Positions 6,502 to 13,365 of a stretch of 41,719 nt of DNA are shown in pieces (position 1 is the first letter of the stretch; every line of letters begins with the position of its first letter). The position numbers and the translations under genes were made by a program. The stretch is from Planctomycetota bacterium (GTDB lineage Bacteria > Planctomycetota > J058). Location: contig JAHBXY010000074.1 in the NCBI GenBank assembly GCA_019636275.1, positions 1-41,719 of the forward strand, read 5' to 3'. The notes under the pieces are model-generated. The model worked only from the letters and a program-made list of their open reading frames with translations, did not search any database and was not told where the DNA came from.

Positions 6502-7608
6502 CTACTTCCGGTCCAGCTCGAGGTAGAGGAGCGCGCCGCCGACGGCCGCGCAGGGGATCGCGACGATGTTGATCACCGGCATGGTGATGAGGAAGAAGAA
6601 CGAGATGCCGTAGCCGAGGAACCGCCACTCGTGCGTGCGCCAGAGGCGCACCTTCTCGCGCAGCGAGTAGCGCCGCCGCACGAGGTTGATGTCGGTGTAG
6701 TCCATGCCCGCGAAGATCGCCGGGGGGAGGATCACCCACAGGAGGCTCCCCAGGAAGGGGAGCACGTTGATGGGCAGGAGGAGCAGGTAGAGCGCGCCCT
6801 GCAGGAGCGTCAGCGCGATCGCGCCGATCACGGCCAGGATGAGGTTGACGTACATGCGCTTGAAGTCGAAGTCCGCGTTCTCGTCGAAGCCCAGGACGAC
6901 GCGCTCGGTCGACTCCGTGAGGAGCTCCATGAACGGCATGAAGACGAGCTTGTAGATGATCCCGAAGGGGAAGGCGACGATCAACCAGGTGGAGATCAAC
7001 GGCAGGGCGAACCACACGAGCCAGCTCGCCACCCAGCCGAGCGCCTGGACGACGTAGGAGAGCGCCCACCAGAGCCCGCCCGCGTCCTTCCACGACCCGA
7101 GGGCGCCGGGGCCGGTGTTGATCCCGAGCCAGCGGTTGATGAAGTAAGCGAGGGTGAACGCGGCGCCGAGCGCGATGATGTTGAGGATCAGCGGCACGAC
7201 CGCCCACTTCCAGAGCGAGGGGCTGCGCAGGAGGCGGAAGAAGCCGCGGGGGAGGTAGGCGGCCCCGCGCAGGAGCTCGCGGGTCCAGGCGGCGGAGGGC
7301 ACCAGGAGCTCGCCGGCGCGGGCGGACTTCACCTCGACGCCGCAGCGCCCGCACGTCGCGGGGACCGGGTCGCCCTTGGCGCACAGCCGTTCGCCGCAGC
7401 GCGGGCAGCGGACGCCCCGCTCGGGGGCGATCGGCGCCCCGAGCGCGTGGGCGGCCCGCTCGCAGGCGTCGACCTGCCGCTTCTGGCGCAGGGCCTCCTG
7501 GGGGCTCAAGGGCTCGCCCGCGCCGGTGGGTGTCGTCGGAGGCGTCGTCGACGGGACGGGGCCCCCGACCGGGGAGCCCGCCGGCTGGGGCAGGTCGCTC
7601 GTGGTCAT
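6502..7608 (-). CDS. EI24/CysZ-like membrane protein with N-terminal zinc ribbon
   Basis: A 368-residue protein. Residues 1-40 are a Pro/Thr-rich disordered start. Residues 68-89 form a CxxC...CxxC zinc ribbon (RCPRCGERLC, then ATCGRCG). The remainder has about five to six hydrophobic segments, starting at LWKWAVVPLILNIIALG, with the pattern of the EI24 family (CysZ/YggT-like etoposide-induced proteins): aromatic-rich early helices, FPFGIIYKLVFMPFMELLTE, and a late GALYLLLLPINVLPFLG. CysZ is a sulfate permease, but many EI24 proteins are uncharacterised, so transport of sulfate is not claimed. A ribosome site (GGAG) precedes the ATG at 7608. It lies between the protease and the permease on the same strand. 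The fused zinc ribbon is an unusual addition to this family. Confidence 0.75.
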   Translation of the reverse strand: MTTSDLPQPAGSPVGGPVPSTTPPTTPTGAGEPLSPQEALRQKRQVDACERAAHALGAPIAPERGVRCPRCGERLCAKGDPVPATCGRCGVEVKSARAGELLVPSAAWTRELLRGAAYLPRGFFRLLRSPSLWKWAVVPLILNIIALGAAFTLAYFINRWLGINTGPGALGSWKDAGGLWWALSYVVQALGWVASWLVWFALPLISTWLIVAFPFGIIYKLVFMPFMELLTESTERVVLGFDENADFDFKRMYVNLILAVIGAIALTLLQGALYLLLLPINVLPFLGSLLWVILPPAIFAGMDYTDINLVRRRYSLREKVRLWRTHEWRFLGYGISFFFLITMPVINIVAIPCAAVGGALLYLELDRK

Positions 7609-7653
7609 GGTGCTCGCTCCAGGATGCCGCGGTTCGAGCGGCGCCCGGGCGGG

Positions 7654-8871
7654 TCACCTTAACCGAAGCTCGCCCCAGTACTGGCGGCCAGCGCGGCGGA
7701 TCGTCACGCCCAGGAGCCGCCCCGGCGGCAGGGCGTCGACCTCGGCCCACAGCGCCCGGAGGTCGTCGGAGGCGCGCACGGGCGCCCGCTCCGGGCCGAA
7801 GCCGACGACGAGGTCCCCCGGCCGGAGGCCGATCGCGGCGGCCGGGCCGCCCTCGTCGACCGCCTCGACCTCGAGGCCGGCCCCCTGGGTGGCCCTCCGC
7901 AACGACGCGCCCAGCCGCGCCCGGAGGCCCGTGGCCCAGGGCGGGGCGGCGGGGGCCAGGCGGGCCCCCCGGCGCTGGCCGTCGGGGCCCTGGACGGCGA
8001 GGCGCACGGCCTGGACCTTCGGGCCGAGGAAGCGGGCGTGGAGGTCGAAGGCCGTGCGCACCTCGACGGGGCCGGCGCTGGTGATCACGTCCCCGGGCCG
8101 CAGGCCCGCCGCGTCTGCCGGCCCGCCCGCCTCGATCGTCACGACCCGGGCCCCCCCGTCGCCGGGAGCGTCCTCGACCTCGAGGCCGAGCCAGCGGTCG
8201 CGCAGGGTGAGGGGGCTCGACAGCGCGGCGAGCACCTGGCGCACGCGCGCCACCGGGATCGCGAAGCCCACGCCCGCGGTCTCCGCGCCGACCGCGATGA
8301 CGATCCCGATCACGTCACCCGACAGGTCGACGAGCGGCCCGCCGGAGCTCCCCGGGTGGATCGTGGCGTCGGTCTGCAGGAAGTCGGCGCCGAGGGGCCG
8401 GCCTTCGTGCACCAGCCGCCGCCCGCGCGCCGACACGATCCCGCGGGTGACGGTGCTCTCGAGCCCGAGGGCGTTGCCGATCGCCAGGCAGGTCTGCCCG
8501 ACCTTCTCGGCGCCGGGGCGCGCCAGGCGCGCCGCCGGCAGCGGCCCGCCGGCGTCCACGCGCAGGAGGGCCAGGTCGTGCTCGGGCGCGGTCGCGAGCA
8601 GGTGCCCCTCGAACGCGGGACGCCCCGGGAGCGACACGAGGAGGCGCCGGGCGCCGGCGACGACGTGGGCGTTCGTGAGCAGGTAGCCGTCGGGGTCGAT
8701 GACGACGGCGGAGCCCATGTGGCGGGCCTCGCCGCGCGCCGGCTCGGCGACGATGCTCGCGACCGCCGGTCCCACCGCCTCGACGACCCGGACGGTGTCG
8801 TCGGCGCGGGCGCCGAGCGGCAGCCCGATCAGGGGCACGAGGGCGAGGGCGGTCCGGCGAGCCAGGCGCAT
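7654..8871 (-). CDS. HtrA/DegP-like periplasmic serine protease with two PDZ-like domains
   Basis: A 405-residue S1C trypsin-like protease. Residues 1-23 are a signal peptide ending in GARA. The catalytic triad is His69 (LLTNAHVV), Asp99 (APEHDLALLRVD) and Ser176 (IHPGSSGGPLV). The serine box has HPGSSGG where most HtrA proteins have NPGNSGG, a conservative variation. A first PDZ domain (about 205-290) contains GGPADAAGLRPGDVI, and a second (about 310-405) contains GGPAAAIGLRPGDLV. This matches DegP/DegQ architecture, so the likely role is envelope protein quality control. TATGAT lies 11 nt before the ATG at 8871 and no Shine-Dalgarno is evident. It could head an operon with the two membrane-protein genes downstream. 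Confidence 0.92.
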   Translation of the reverse strand: MRLARRTALALVPLIGLPLGARADDTVRVVEAVGPAVASIVAEPARGEARHMGSAVVIDPDGYLLTNAHVVAGARRLLVSLPGRPAFEGHLLATAPEHDLALLRVDAGGPLPAARLARPGAEKVGQTCLAIGNALGLESTVTRGIVSARGRRLVHEGRPLGADFLQTDATIHPGSSGGPLVDLSGDVIGIVIAVGAETAGVGFAIPVARVRQVLAALSSPLTLRDRWLGLEVEDAPGDGGARVVTIEAGGPADAAGLRPGDVITSAGPVEVRTAFDLHARFLGPKVQAVRLAVQGPDGQRRGARLAPAAPPWATGLRARLGASLRRATQGAGLEVEAVDEGGPAAAIGLRPGDLVVGFGPERAPVRASDDLRALWAEVDALPPGRLLGVTIRRAGRQYWGELRLR

Positions 8872-8882
8872 GACGAGAGGCC

Positions 8883-8888
8883 ATCATA
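8883..8888 (-). promoter_or_regulatory. -10-like hexamer upstream of the HtrA-like gene
   Basis: On the minus strand TATGAT ends 11 nt before the ATG at 8871. The intervening GGCCTCTCGTC has no Shine-Dalgarno. It is a near-consensus -10 giving a leader of only a few nucleotides. Confidence 0.45.
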
Positions 8889-8920
8889 GCCACGCCGGTC
8901 GGCGGGGGCGAGGCGCTCGG

Positions 8921-9457
8921 TCAGGCGAAGAAGCTGAACCAGCCGAAGATGCCCATGAGGCTGGCCACCCAGGTGTCCTCCCAGCCGCGGCCGAAGATGT
9001 TGTCGAACATGCCGAGGACGCCCGGTCGGGGCGCCGGGTTCGCGCCGCCGGAGCCATCGGTCGGGGTGGGCCGCTCGGGGACGAACGTGTTCAGCTCCGA
9101 GAGCTCCCGGGCCTCGTCCTCGGTGAGGGCGCCGACGGCCCGGCGCGCCTCGAGGTCGTCGCGCCGGAGCGCCGCGAGGCGCTCGAAGGTCTCGCGGTCC
9201 TCGGCCGACCCCTCGAACGGCGTGGTGCCCTCGGCGTGAGCCCGCTCGCGCGCCGCCCGCAGGCGGTGGTAGTCGTCGAGGTCGCTCCCCTGCAGGAGGG
9301 CGTCCGGGCACTCGGCGCACAGGGCCTTGCTGGAGGCGATGCGGTCGATCGCCCCCGAGCCTGCGCGCAGGAACCCGACCACGGCGCACACCATGATCAT
9401 GCAGACGATCACGACGTACTCGACGTAGCCCTCGCCCCGACGGCGCGACATGCTCAC
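8921..9457 (-). CDS. Flp/type IVb pilin-like protein with long C-terminal region
   Basis: A 178-residue protein starting VSMSRRRGEGYVEYVVIV. It has a short basic leader ending in Gly, then Glu-Gly-Tyr-Val-Glu-Tyr and a hydrophobic helix (VIVCMIMVCAVVGFL). This is the G/xxxxEY prepilin peptidase site of Flp (Tad) and type IVb pilins. Unlike ordinary Flp subunits of 50-80 residues, about 140 residues follow. They include a CAEC motif, a highly charged helical stretch rich in Arg and Glu, a Pro/Gly linker, and an aromatic tail (WVASLMGIFGWFSFFA). The GTG at 9457 is chosen over the ATG at 9451 because GGAGGT lies 4 nt upstream. No tad assembly genes are in the window. It may be a minor pilin or a membrane-anchored pseudopilin. 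Confidence 0.65.
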   Translation of the reverse strand: MSMSRRRGEGYVEYVVIVCMIMVCAVVGFLRAGSGAIDRIASSKALCAECPDALLQGSDLDDYHRLRAARERAHAEGTTPFEGSAEDRETFERLAALRRDDLEARRAVGALTEDEARELSELNTFVPERPTPTDGSGGANPAPRPGVLGMFDNIFGRGWEDTWVASLMGIFGWFSFFA

Positions 9458-9792
9458 GGGGACCTCCACGACCCTGAGTGAAGCAAGCCCCTGGCCGCCG
9501 TGCAACCTCGGATCGCTCACGCACGAGCGCTTGTGAGCGCGAGGCTTATGCCTGGCGGCGACGTCTCCGTTCGGTGTCACTGGCGTCGGATGGACACACC
9601 GGACAGCAACATCCGGGCGATGGCCCCACGTTCCAAAGGGCCGGGGGATCCGTGTGCCCGGCCGCCGCCATCTCACATCACGAGGACTTACGGGTGGATC
9701 GGCGGCCCGAGCACAGGGACCCCCGGCTCGGCCCGGCCTGGCCCGTCGAGGCAGCTGCCGGTCGCACTTCCGGCCGGGCCTCTTGGCGAGCG
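9458..9792. other. 335 bp gap between pilin-like and TPR genes
   Basis: No coding region is supported here. On the minus strand it would hold the terminator of the TPR lipoprotein pair and the promoter and leader of the pilin-like gene. The only clear structure is a perfect 7 bp inverted repeat, CGCTCAC (9514-9520) and GTGAGCG (9533-9539) with a 12-base loop, 57 nt upstream of the pilin start. A weaker CGGATG/CATCCG pair lies further upstream. I could not fit a cyclic di-GMP riboswitch consensus. Confidence 0.5.
9514..9539 (-). promoter_or_regulatory. Inverted repeat upstream of the pilin-like gene
   Basis: CGCTCAC and GTGAGCG form a perfect 7 bp stem around a 12-base loop, within the 5' region of the pilin-like gene. 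It could be an operator for a dimeric regulator or a leader hairpin. There is no T tract after it on either strand, so a terminator is unlikely. Confidence 0.35.
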
Positions 9793-10401
9793 TCAGCCGC
9801 CCGCAGGCCGGGTCGGGGGCGCCGGCTCGGCCAGGGCCTCGTCGATCCGCTCCAGCCAGGGCTCGACGCGCTCCGGCTCCCCGCCGAGGGCGCGGAAGGC
9901 GAGGAAGTGCTCGCGGGCGGGCTTCCACTGCCGGCTCTCGTAGAACACGCCGCCGAGGAGGTAGTGCGCCTCACGGAAGTGCGGGTTCAGGGCCGCCTCC
10001 TCCCCCTCCGGCTTCAGCGCGAGCACGCGGTTCAGGTGGTGGACGGCGCCCTGGAAGTGGCGGGCGCGCGCGTACGCCCGCCCGAGGTGGTACCCGCCCG
10101 CCGTGTAGCGCACGCCGGTGCGCTTGGTCTCCTCCTCCAGCAGGGCGTCGAAGCGCTCGTAGGCGGCCACCGCCGGGGAGTACTCGCGGCTCGCCTCGTA
10201 GTACTCGCCGAGGTCCAGCCACACCCTCGGGTCGTCCGGCCGCTCCTCGGTCTGCTCCTTGAGCCGGGCCTCGCGCGACTGCCGCTGCGGCTCGGGGCCG
10301 CGAGCGCGCGGACCGGGGACGACGCGCTCCGTCGTCTCGCAGCCGAGGGGGAGGAGCAGGGCGAGGGCGAGGCCGCGCGCAGCCCCTGCGCGGCGGCTCA
10401 C
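9793..10401 (-). CDS. TPR lipoprotein, paralog 2
   Basis: A 202-residue lipoprotein starting at a GTG whose bases overlap the stop of the upstream paralog (GTGA). The signal ends in LLLPLGC (lipobox), followed by ETTERVVPG. Helical TPR-like pairs follow: DDPRVWLDLGEYYEASREYS, AYERFDALLEE, YHLGRAYARARHFQGAVHHL and AHYLLGGVFYESRQWKPARE. It closely matches the neighbouring gene at 10398-11102 along its whole length, so the two arose by tandem duplication. It ends shortly after the last TPR and lacks the Ala/Pro tail of the paralog. The likely location is the inner leaflet of the outer membrane or the periplasm, as a scaffold. The partner is unknown. Confidence 0.82.
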   Translation of the reverse strand: MSRRAGAARGLALALLLPLGCETTERVVPGPRARGPEPQRQSREARLKEQTEERPDDPRVWLDLGEYYEASREYSPAVAAYERFDALLEEETKRTGVRYTAGGYHLGRAYARARHFQGAVHHLNRVLALKPEGEEAALNPHFREAHYLLGGVFYESRQWKPAREHFLAFRALGGEPERVEPWLERIDEALAEPAPPTRPAGG

Positions 10402-11102
10402 TCTCCCGCCGGTCCGGCCGGCGCGCTCGCCGGGGCCGGCGCGCTCGCCGGGGCCGGGGCAGGGGCGCGCGACGCCGCCTCGATCCGGTCGGTCCGCCGG
10501 GCGCGGATCGTGCCCGTCCACTCGACCTCGTCGATCTTCGCCAGCCAGGGCTCCACGCGCAGCGGCTCGCCGCCGAGCTCGCGGAAGGAGACGAAGTGCT
10601 CGCGCGCGGGCTTCCACTGCCGGTTCTCGTAGTAGATCCCGCCGAGCAGGTAGTGCGCCTCGCGGAAGTGCGGGTTGAGTGACCCCGCGACCGCGTCGTC
10701 CTTGGGCTGGAGCTTCAAGACCTCGCGCAGGCAGGCCACGGCCTCGCGGTAGGCCCGCGCGCGCGCGTAGGCGCGGCCGAGGTGGTAGGGGCCCGCCGTG
10801 TAGCGGATGCCGTCGCGCCGCTCGGCGTCCTTCACGAGGGCGTGGAAGCGCTCGTACGCGGCCACGGCCGCCTCGAACTGCTGGCCCGTCTCGTAGTAGT
10901 CGGCGAGGTCGAACCAGACCTTCGGGTCGTCGGGCCGCTCCTCGGTGCGCCGCTTGAGCACGTCCTCGCGGGACTCGCGCTCCGACTCCCAGGCGTGCCG
11001 CATGGTGGTCTTCGAGCCGGGCACGACGCGCTCCGTGGTCTGGCAGCCGCAGAGCGCCACGCCCACGGCCAGCGCCACCCCCGCGCGGATCGACGTCATC
11101 AC
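10398..11102 (-). CDS. TPR lipoprotein, paralog 1
   Basis: A 234-residue lipoprotein. The signal peptide ends in VALCGC, followed by QTTERVVPGSK. TPR-like helical pairs include DDPKVWFDLADYYETGQQF, YHLGRAYARARAYREAVACL and AHYLLGGIYYENRQWKPARE, nearly repeated in the downstream paralog. The last 20 or so residues are an Ala/Pro-rich low-complexity tail, encoded in part by a short tandem repeat (GCGCTCGCCGGGGCCG twice). The GTG start at 11102 overlaps the larE stop, and its own TGA overlaps the next start, so larE and both lipoproteins form a translationally coupled unit. Nothing links TPR lipoproteins to LarE function; the operon may be only a transcriptional arrangement. Confidence 0.82.
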   Translation of the reverse strand: MMTSIRAGVALAVGVALCGCQTTERVVPGSKTTMRHAWESERESREDVLKRRTEERPDDPKVWFDLADYYETGQQFEAAVAAYERFHALVKDAERRDGIRYTAGPYHLGRAYARARAYREAVACLREVLKLQPKDDAVAGSLNPHFREAHYLLGGIYYENRQWKPAREHFVSFRELGGEPLRVEPWLAKIDEVEWTGTIRARRTDRIEAASRAPAPAPASAPAPASAPAGPAGE

Positions 11103-12031
11103 CCCTCCCCCTCGCCGACCTCGTCGAGGCTGCCGGCCCCGCCGGCGGCCGACGGGAGGCGCCGCAGCGCCTCGTTCAGCCGTCCGGAGCGGAACCCCTC
11201 GAGGTCGAGCACGACGTACCTGAAGCCGAGCGACCGGAGGCCGCGCACGACCGCCTCGCGGGTGCCCGGCGCCGCGAGCGCGGCGACCTGCTCCAGCGGC
11301 ACCTCGAGGCGGGCCGTGGGCTCCTCGTCGTCGCCGTGGTGGCGGACCCGCAGCTCGATGAAGCCCAGCCCGCGGATCAGCGCCTCGGCCGCCTCGATCC
11401 GCCGGAGCTTCTCGGCGGTGACGGGCTGGCCGTAGGGGATCCGCGAGGCGAGGCAGGGCTGGGCCGGCTTGTCCTGGGTCTCGAGCCCGAGCTCGCCCGA
11501 GAGCCGCCGGATCTCGGCCTTGGTCAGGCCTGCCTCGAGCAGCGGGGCCAGCACGCCGCGCTCGCGCGCCGCCGCCATGCCCGGCCGGTGGTCGCCCACG
11601 TCCTCGGCCGTGGCCCCGTAGGCCACGGCGGCGAGGTCCTCGCGCGCGAGGACCTCGCCCTCGAGCCGCTCGAAGAGCTCGGCCTTGCAGTGATAGCAGC
11701 GGTCCGGCCCGTTACGGCGGTAGCCCTCGCGCTCGAGCTCGCGCGTGACCAGGAGCACGAGCCGGACGCCCAGGTGCGCCGCGATGCGCCGGCAGGCCTC
11801 CAGCTCGGCCCCGGCGAGGCTGTCGGAGCGGGCGGTGACGGCGACCACCCGGTCGGCCCCGAGCGCCTCGCAGGCCAGCGCCAGGAGCAGCGTCGAGTCG
11901 ACGCCGCCCGAGAAGGCCACCCCCAGCCGGCCGGCGCCGCCGGGCAAGGCGGCCCGCAGCGCCTGGAGGACGTCCCGGCGCTTTTCGTCGAGGGAGCGCG
12001 TGAGGGTGGCGGTCCCGCCGGCTGGGGTCAC
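11099..12031 (-). CDS. larE: LarE-type ATP-dependent sulfur transferase
   Basis: A 310-residue PP-loop protein. Residues 41-47 (SGGVDST) are the ATP pyrophosphatase loop. RCYHCK (Cys112, Cys115) and QPCLASRIPYG (Cys193) follow the LarE pattern. LarE installs sulfur on the pyridinium dicarboxylate precursor of the nickel-pincer cofactor of lactate racemase-type enzymes. In Lactiplantibacillus LarE one cysteine is sacrificed, whereas enzymes with three cysteines, as here, are known to hold a [4Fe-4S] cluster. From the residues present I infer the cluster type. No larA, larB or larC lies in the window. The GTG at 12031 is preceded by TACGAT at 7 nt and no Shine-Dalgarno. Confidence 0.9.
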   Translation of the reverse strand: MTPAGGTATLTRSLDEKRRDVLQALRAALPGGAGRLGVAFSGGVDSTLLLALACEALGADRVVAVTARSDSLAGAELEACRRIAAHLGVRLVLLVTRELEREGYRRNGPDRCYHCKAELFERLEGEVLAREDLAAVAYGATAEDVGDHRPGMAAARERGVLAPLLEAGLTKAEIRRLSGELGLETQDKPAQPCLASRIPYGQPVTAEKLRRIEAAEALIRGLGFIELRVRHHGDDEEPTARLEVPLEQVAALAAPGTREAVVRGLRSLGFRYVVLDLEGFRSGRLNEALRRLPSAAGGAGSLDEVGEGEG

Positions 12032-12038
12032 GTGCGGG

Positions 12039-12044
12039 ATCGTA
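12039..12044 (-). promoter_or_regulatory. -10-like hexamer for a leaderless larE transcript
   Basis: On the minus strand TACGAT is followed by CCCGCAC (7 nt) and then the GTG start. No Shine-Dalgarno is present. The spacing predicts transcription starting at or beside the start codon. Confidence 0.45.
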
Positions 12045-12094
12045 ACCCGCGGCGGCCCGCCTCGACACCGCGGGGACGCGCCGCCGGCCGAGGT

Positions 12095-12280
12095 CCGGCC
12101 GGAGAGGCGCTTCGTGAAGCCTCTTCCTGCCAGGCCTCCGGGTCATCGCCTGCTGCCGGGGTCCGTGGGCCCGGCCGTGGCTCCTCGCGGTCCGCGGGGG
12201 TGCCGACGCTCGGACCGAGCAGGGAGCGGCCGGAGTCCGCCCTCCCCTGCCAGGGTGTCGTGTGGCGCCTCTCCGGCCGG
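12095..12280. repeat. Widely spaced 16 bp inverted repeat between larE and recO
   Basis: CCGGCCGGAGAGGCGC (12095-12110) and its exact reverse complement (12265-12280) flank about 154 nt in the 304 bp gap between the divergent larE and recO genes. No coding sequence is supported within the gap. The arms lie on the promoter-distal side of both predicted -10 elements. Possible readings are a looped operator, or the remains of a small mobile repeat. Confidence 0.5.
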
Positions 12281-12322
12281 GCCTCCCGGGCGGGGGCGCG
12301 CGGCCGTGTCCGTCCCCGGTGC

Positions 12323-12328
12323 TAGAGT
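12323..12328 (+). promoter_or_regulatory. -10-like hexamer for a leaderless recO transcript
   Basis: TAGAGT is followed by CCCGCCG (7 nt) and the GTG start at 12336. No Shine-Dalgarno is present. This supports that GTG as the start. Confidence 0.45.
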
Positions 12329-12335
12329 CCCGCCG

Positions 12336-13313
12336 GTGGCCATTCATAGGACGGACGCGATCGTCCTGCGGGCGATCGACTACTCCGAGACCTCGCTGAT
12401 CGTCTGGCTCTACACCCGCGACCACGGGCGCGTTCACCTCATCGCCAAGGGCGCCCGCCGCGCCCGCAGCCCCTTCGAGGGCGCGCTCGAGCCGCTCGTG
12501 CGCGGCGAGCTGGTCTTCTACCGCAAGGCGAAGCCGGACGGCCTCGACATCGCCAAGGAGTTCGACCCGGTCGACCTGCACCTCGGCCTGCGCGCCGACC
12601 TGGCCCGGCTCCACCGGGGCGTCTACGTGGGCGAGCTGCTGACCGAGCTCTCCGAGCCGGACGTCGCCTCGCCCGAGGCGTTCGACGCCGCGGCGGAGGC
12701 GCTCGGCCACCTCGCGCGCGGGTCCCATGACGCCCTCGAGCAGGCGCTCGTCGGCTGCCAGCTCCGGCTCCTGGCCGCCTCGGGGCTCAGGCCCGTGCTC
12801 GACCGCTGCGCGCGCTGCGGCGGCCCTGTCTTCCCGGAGGCCCCCGCGGGGCGCGACGCCCGCCCGGCGCAGGAGCGCGACCGTCGCGCCGACGACGCCT
12901 GGTTCGGGCCGGCCCAGGGGGGCGCGCTGTGCCTCGAGCACGGCCGCGGCGAGTCGGGCGCCACGGCCGTGTCGCGCCCGCTCCTGCGCCGGCTGCTCGC
13001 CACGGCGCTCGGGCGCCGGGTCGCCCCGGACCCGGCCGCCGACCTCGAGGTGCGCCGCCTCCTCGACCAGTTCCTGGCCTGGCACCTCGGCCGCGAGGGC
13101 CGCATGGTCCGCTGGCTGCGGCCGGTGACGGAGCAGGCGAGGCCGGAGGCCGGAGGCGCGGGGACGCGTCGGCGCGGAGCCTCGACCTCGGCCCCCCGGG
13201 GCCCGGTCGACCGGCGCCCCGAGGCGCTGGCGGGGAGCCCGTCTCGGTCGCCCTCGCCCGCGGCTCCCGGCGGCAGCACGGTTCGACCGCCCTTGGGACG
13301 CAGAGCGCGTTGA
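12336..13313 (+). CDS. recO: DNA repair protein RecO with C-terminal extension
   Basis: A 325-residue RecO, which in the RecFOR pathway displaces SSB and loads RecA on gapped DNA. The N-terminal OB fold is clear: HRTDAIVLRAIDYSETSLIV, then YTRDHGRVHLIAKGARR. The helical part has YVGELLTELSEPD. A zinc-finger-like element is formed by DRCARCGG and a later LCLEHG. RecO is usually about 240-260 residues. Here an Arg/Pro/Ser-rich low-complexity tail of about 65 residues follows the last helix (LDQFLAWHLGREGRMVRWLR) and is probably disordered. It is the first gene of a plus-strand run with the bamD-like and lptE-like genes. Confidence 0.93.
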   Translation: MAIHRTDAIVLRAIDYSETSLIVWLYTRDHGRVHLIAKGARRARSPFEGALEPLVRGELVFYRKAKPDGLDIAKEFDPVDLHLGLRADLARLHRGVYVGELLTELSEPDVASPEAFDAAAEALGHLARGSHDALEQALVGCQLRLLAASGLRPVLDRCARCGGPVFPEAPAGRDARPAQERDRRADDAWFGPAQGGALCLEHGRGESGATAVSRPLLRRLLATALGRRVAPDPAADLEVRRLLDQFLAWHLGREGRMVRWLRPVTEQARPEAGGAGTRRRGASTSAPRGPVDRRPEALAGSPSRSPSPAAPGGSTVRPPLGRRAR

Positions 13314-13351
13314 GGAGAGTGCGGATCACTTTCGGCGCCGTCGGCGTGTGG

Positions 13352-13357
13352 CAGAAT
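13352..13357 (+). promoter_or_regulatory. -10-like hexamer upstream of the bamD-like gene
   Basis: CAGAAT is followed by GCGCCCCC (8 nt) and the ATG at 13366. No Shine-Dalgarno lies between. It fits the leaderless pattern seen at recO, larE and mutL, though the first base departs from T. Confidence 0.35.
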
Positions 13358-13365
13358 GCGCCCCC

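Noticed and set aside
9458..9792. Cyclic di-GMP (GEMM) riboswitch upstream of the pilin-like gene
   Set aside because: The gene type and position are suggestive, but I could not align the GEMM core or tetraloop-receptor; only simple inverted repeats are present.
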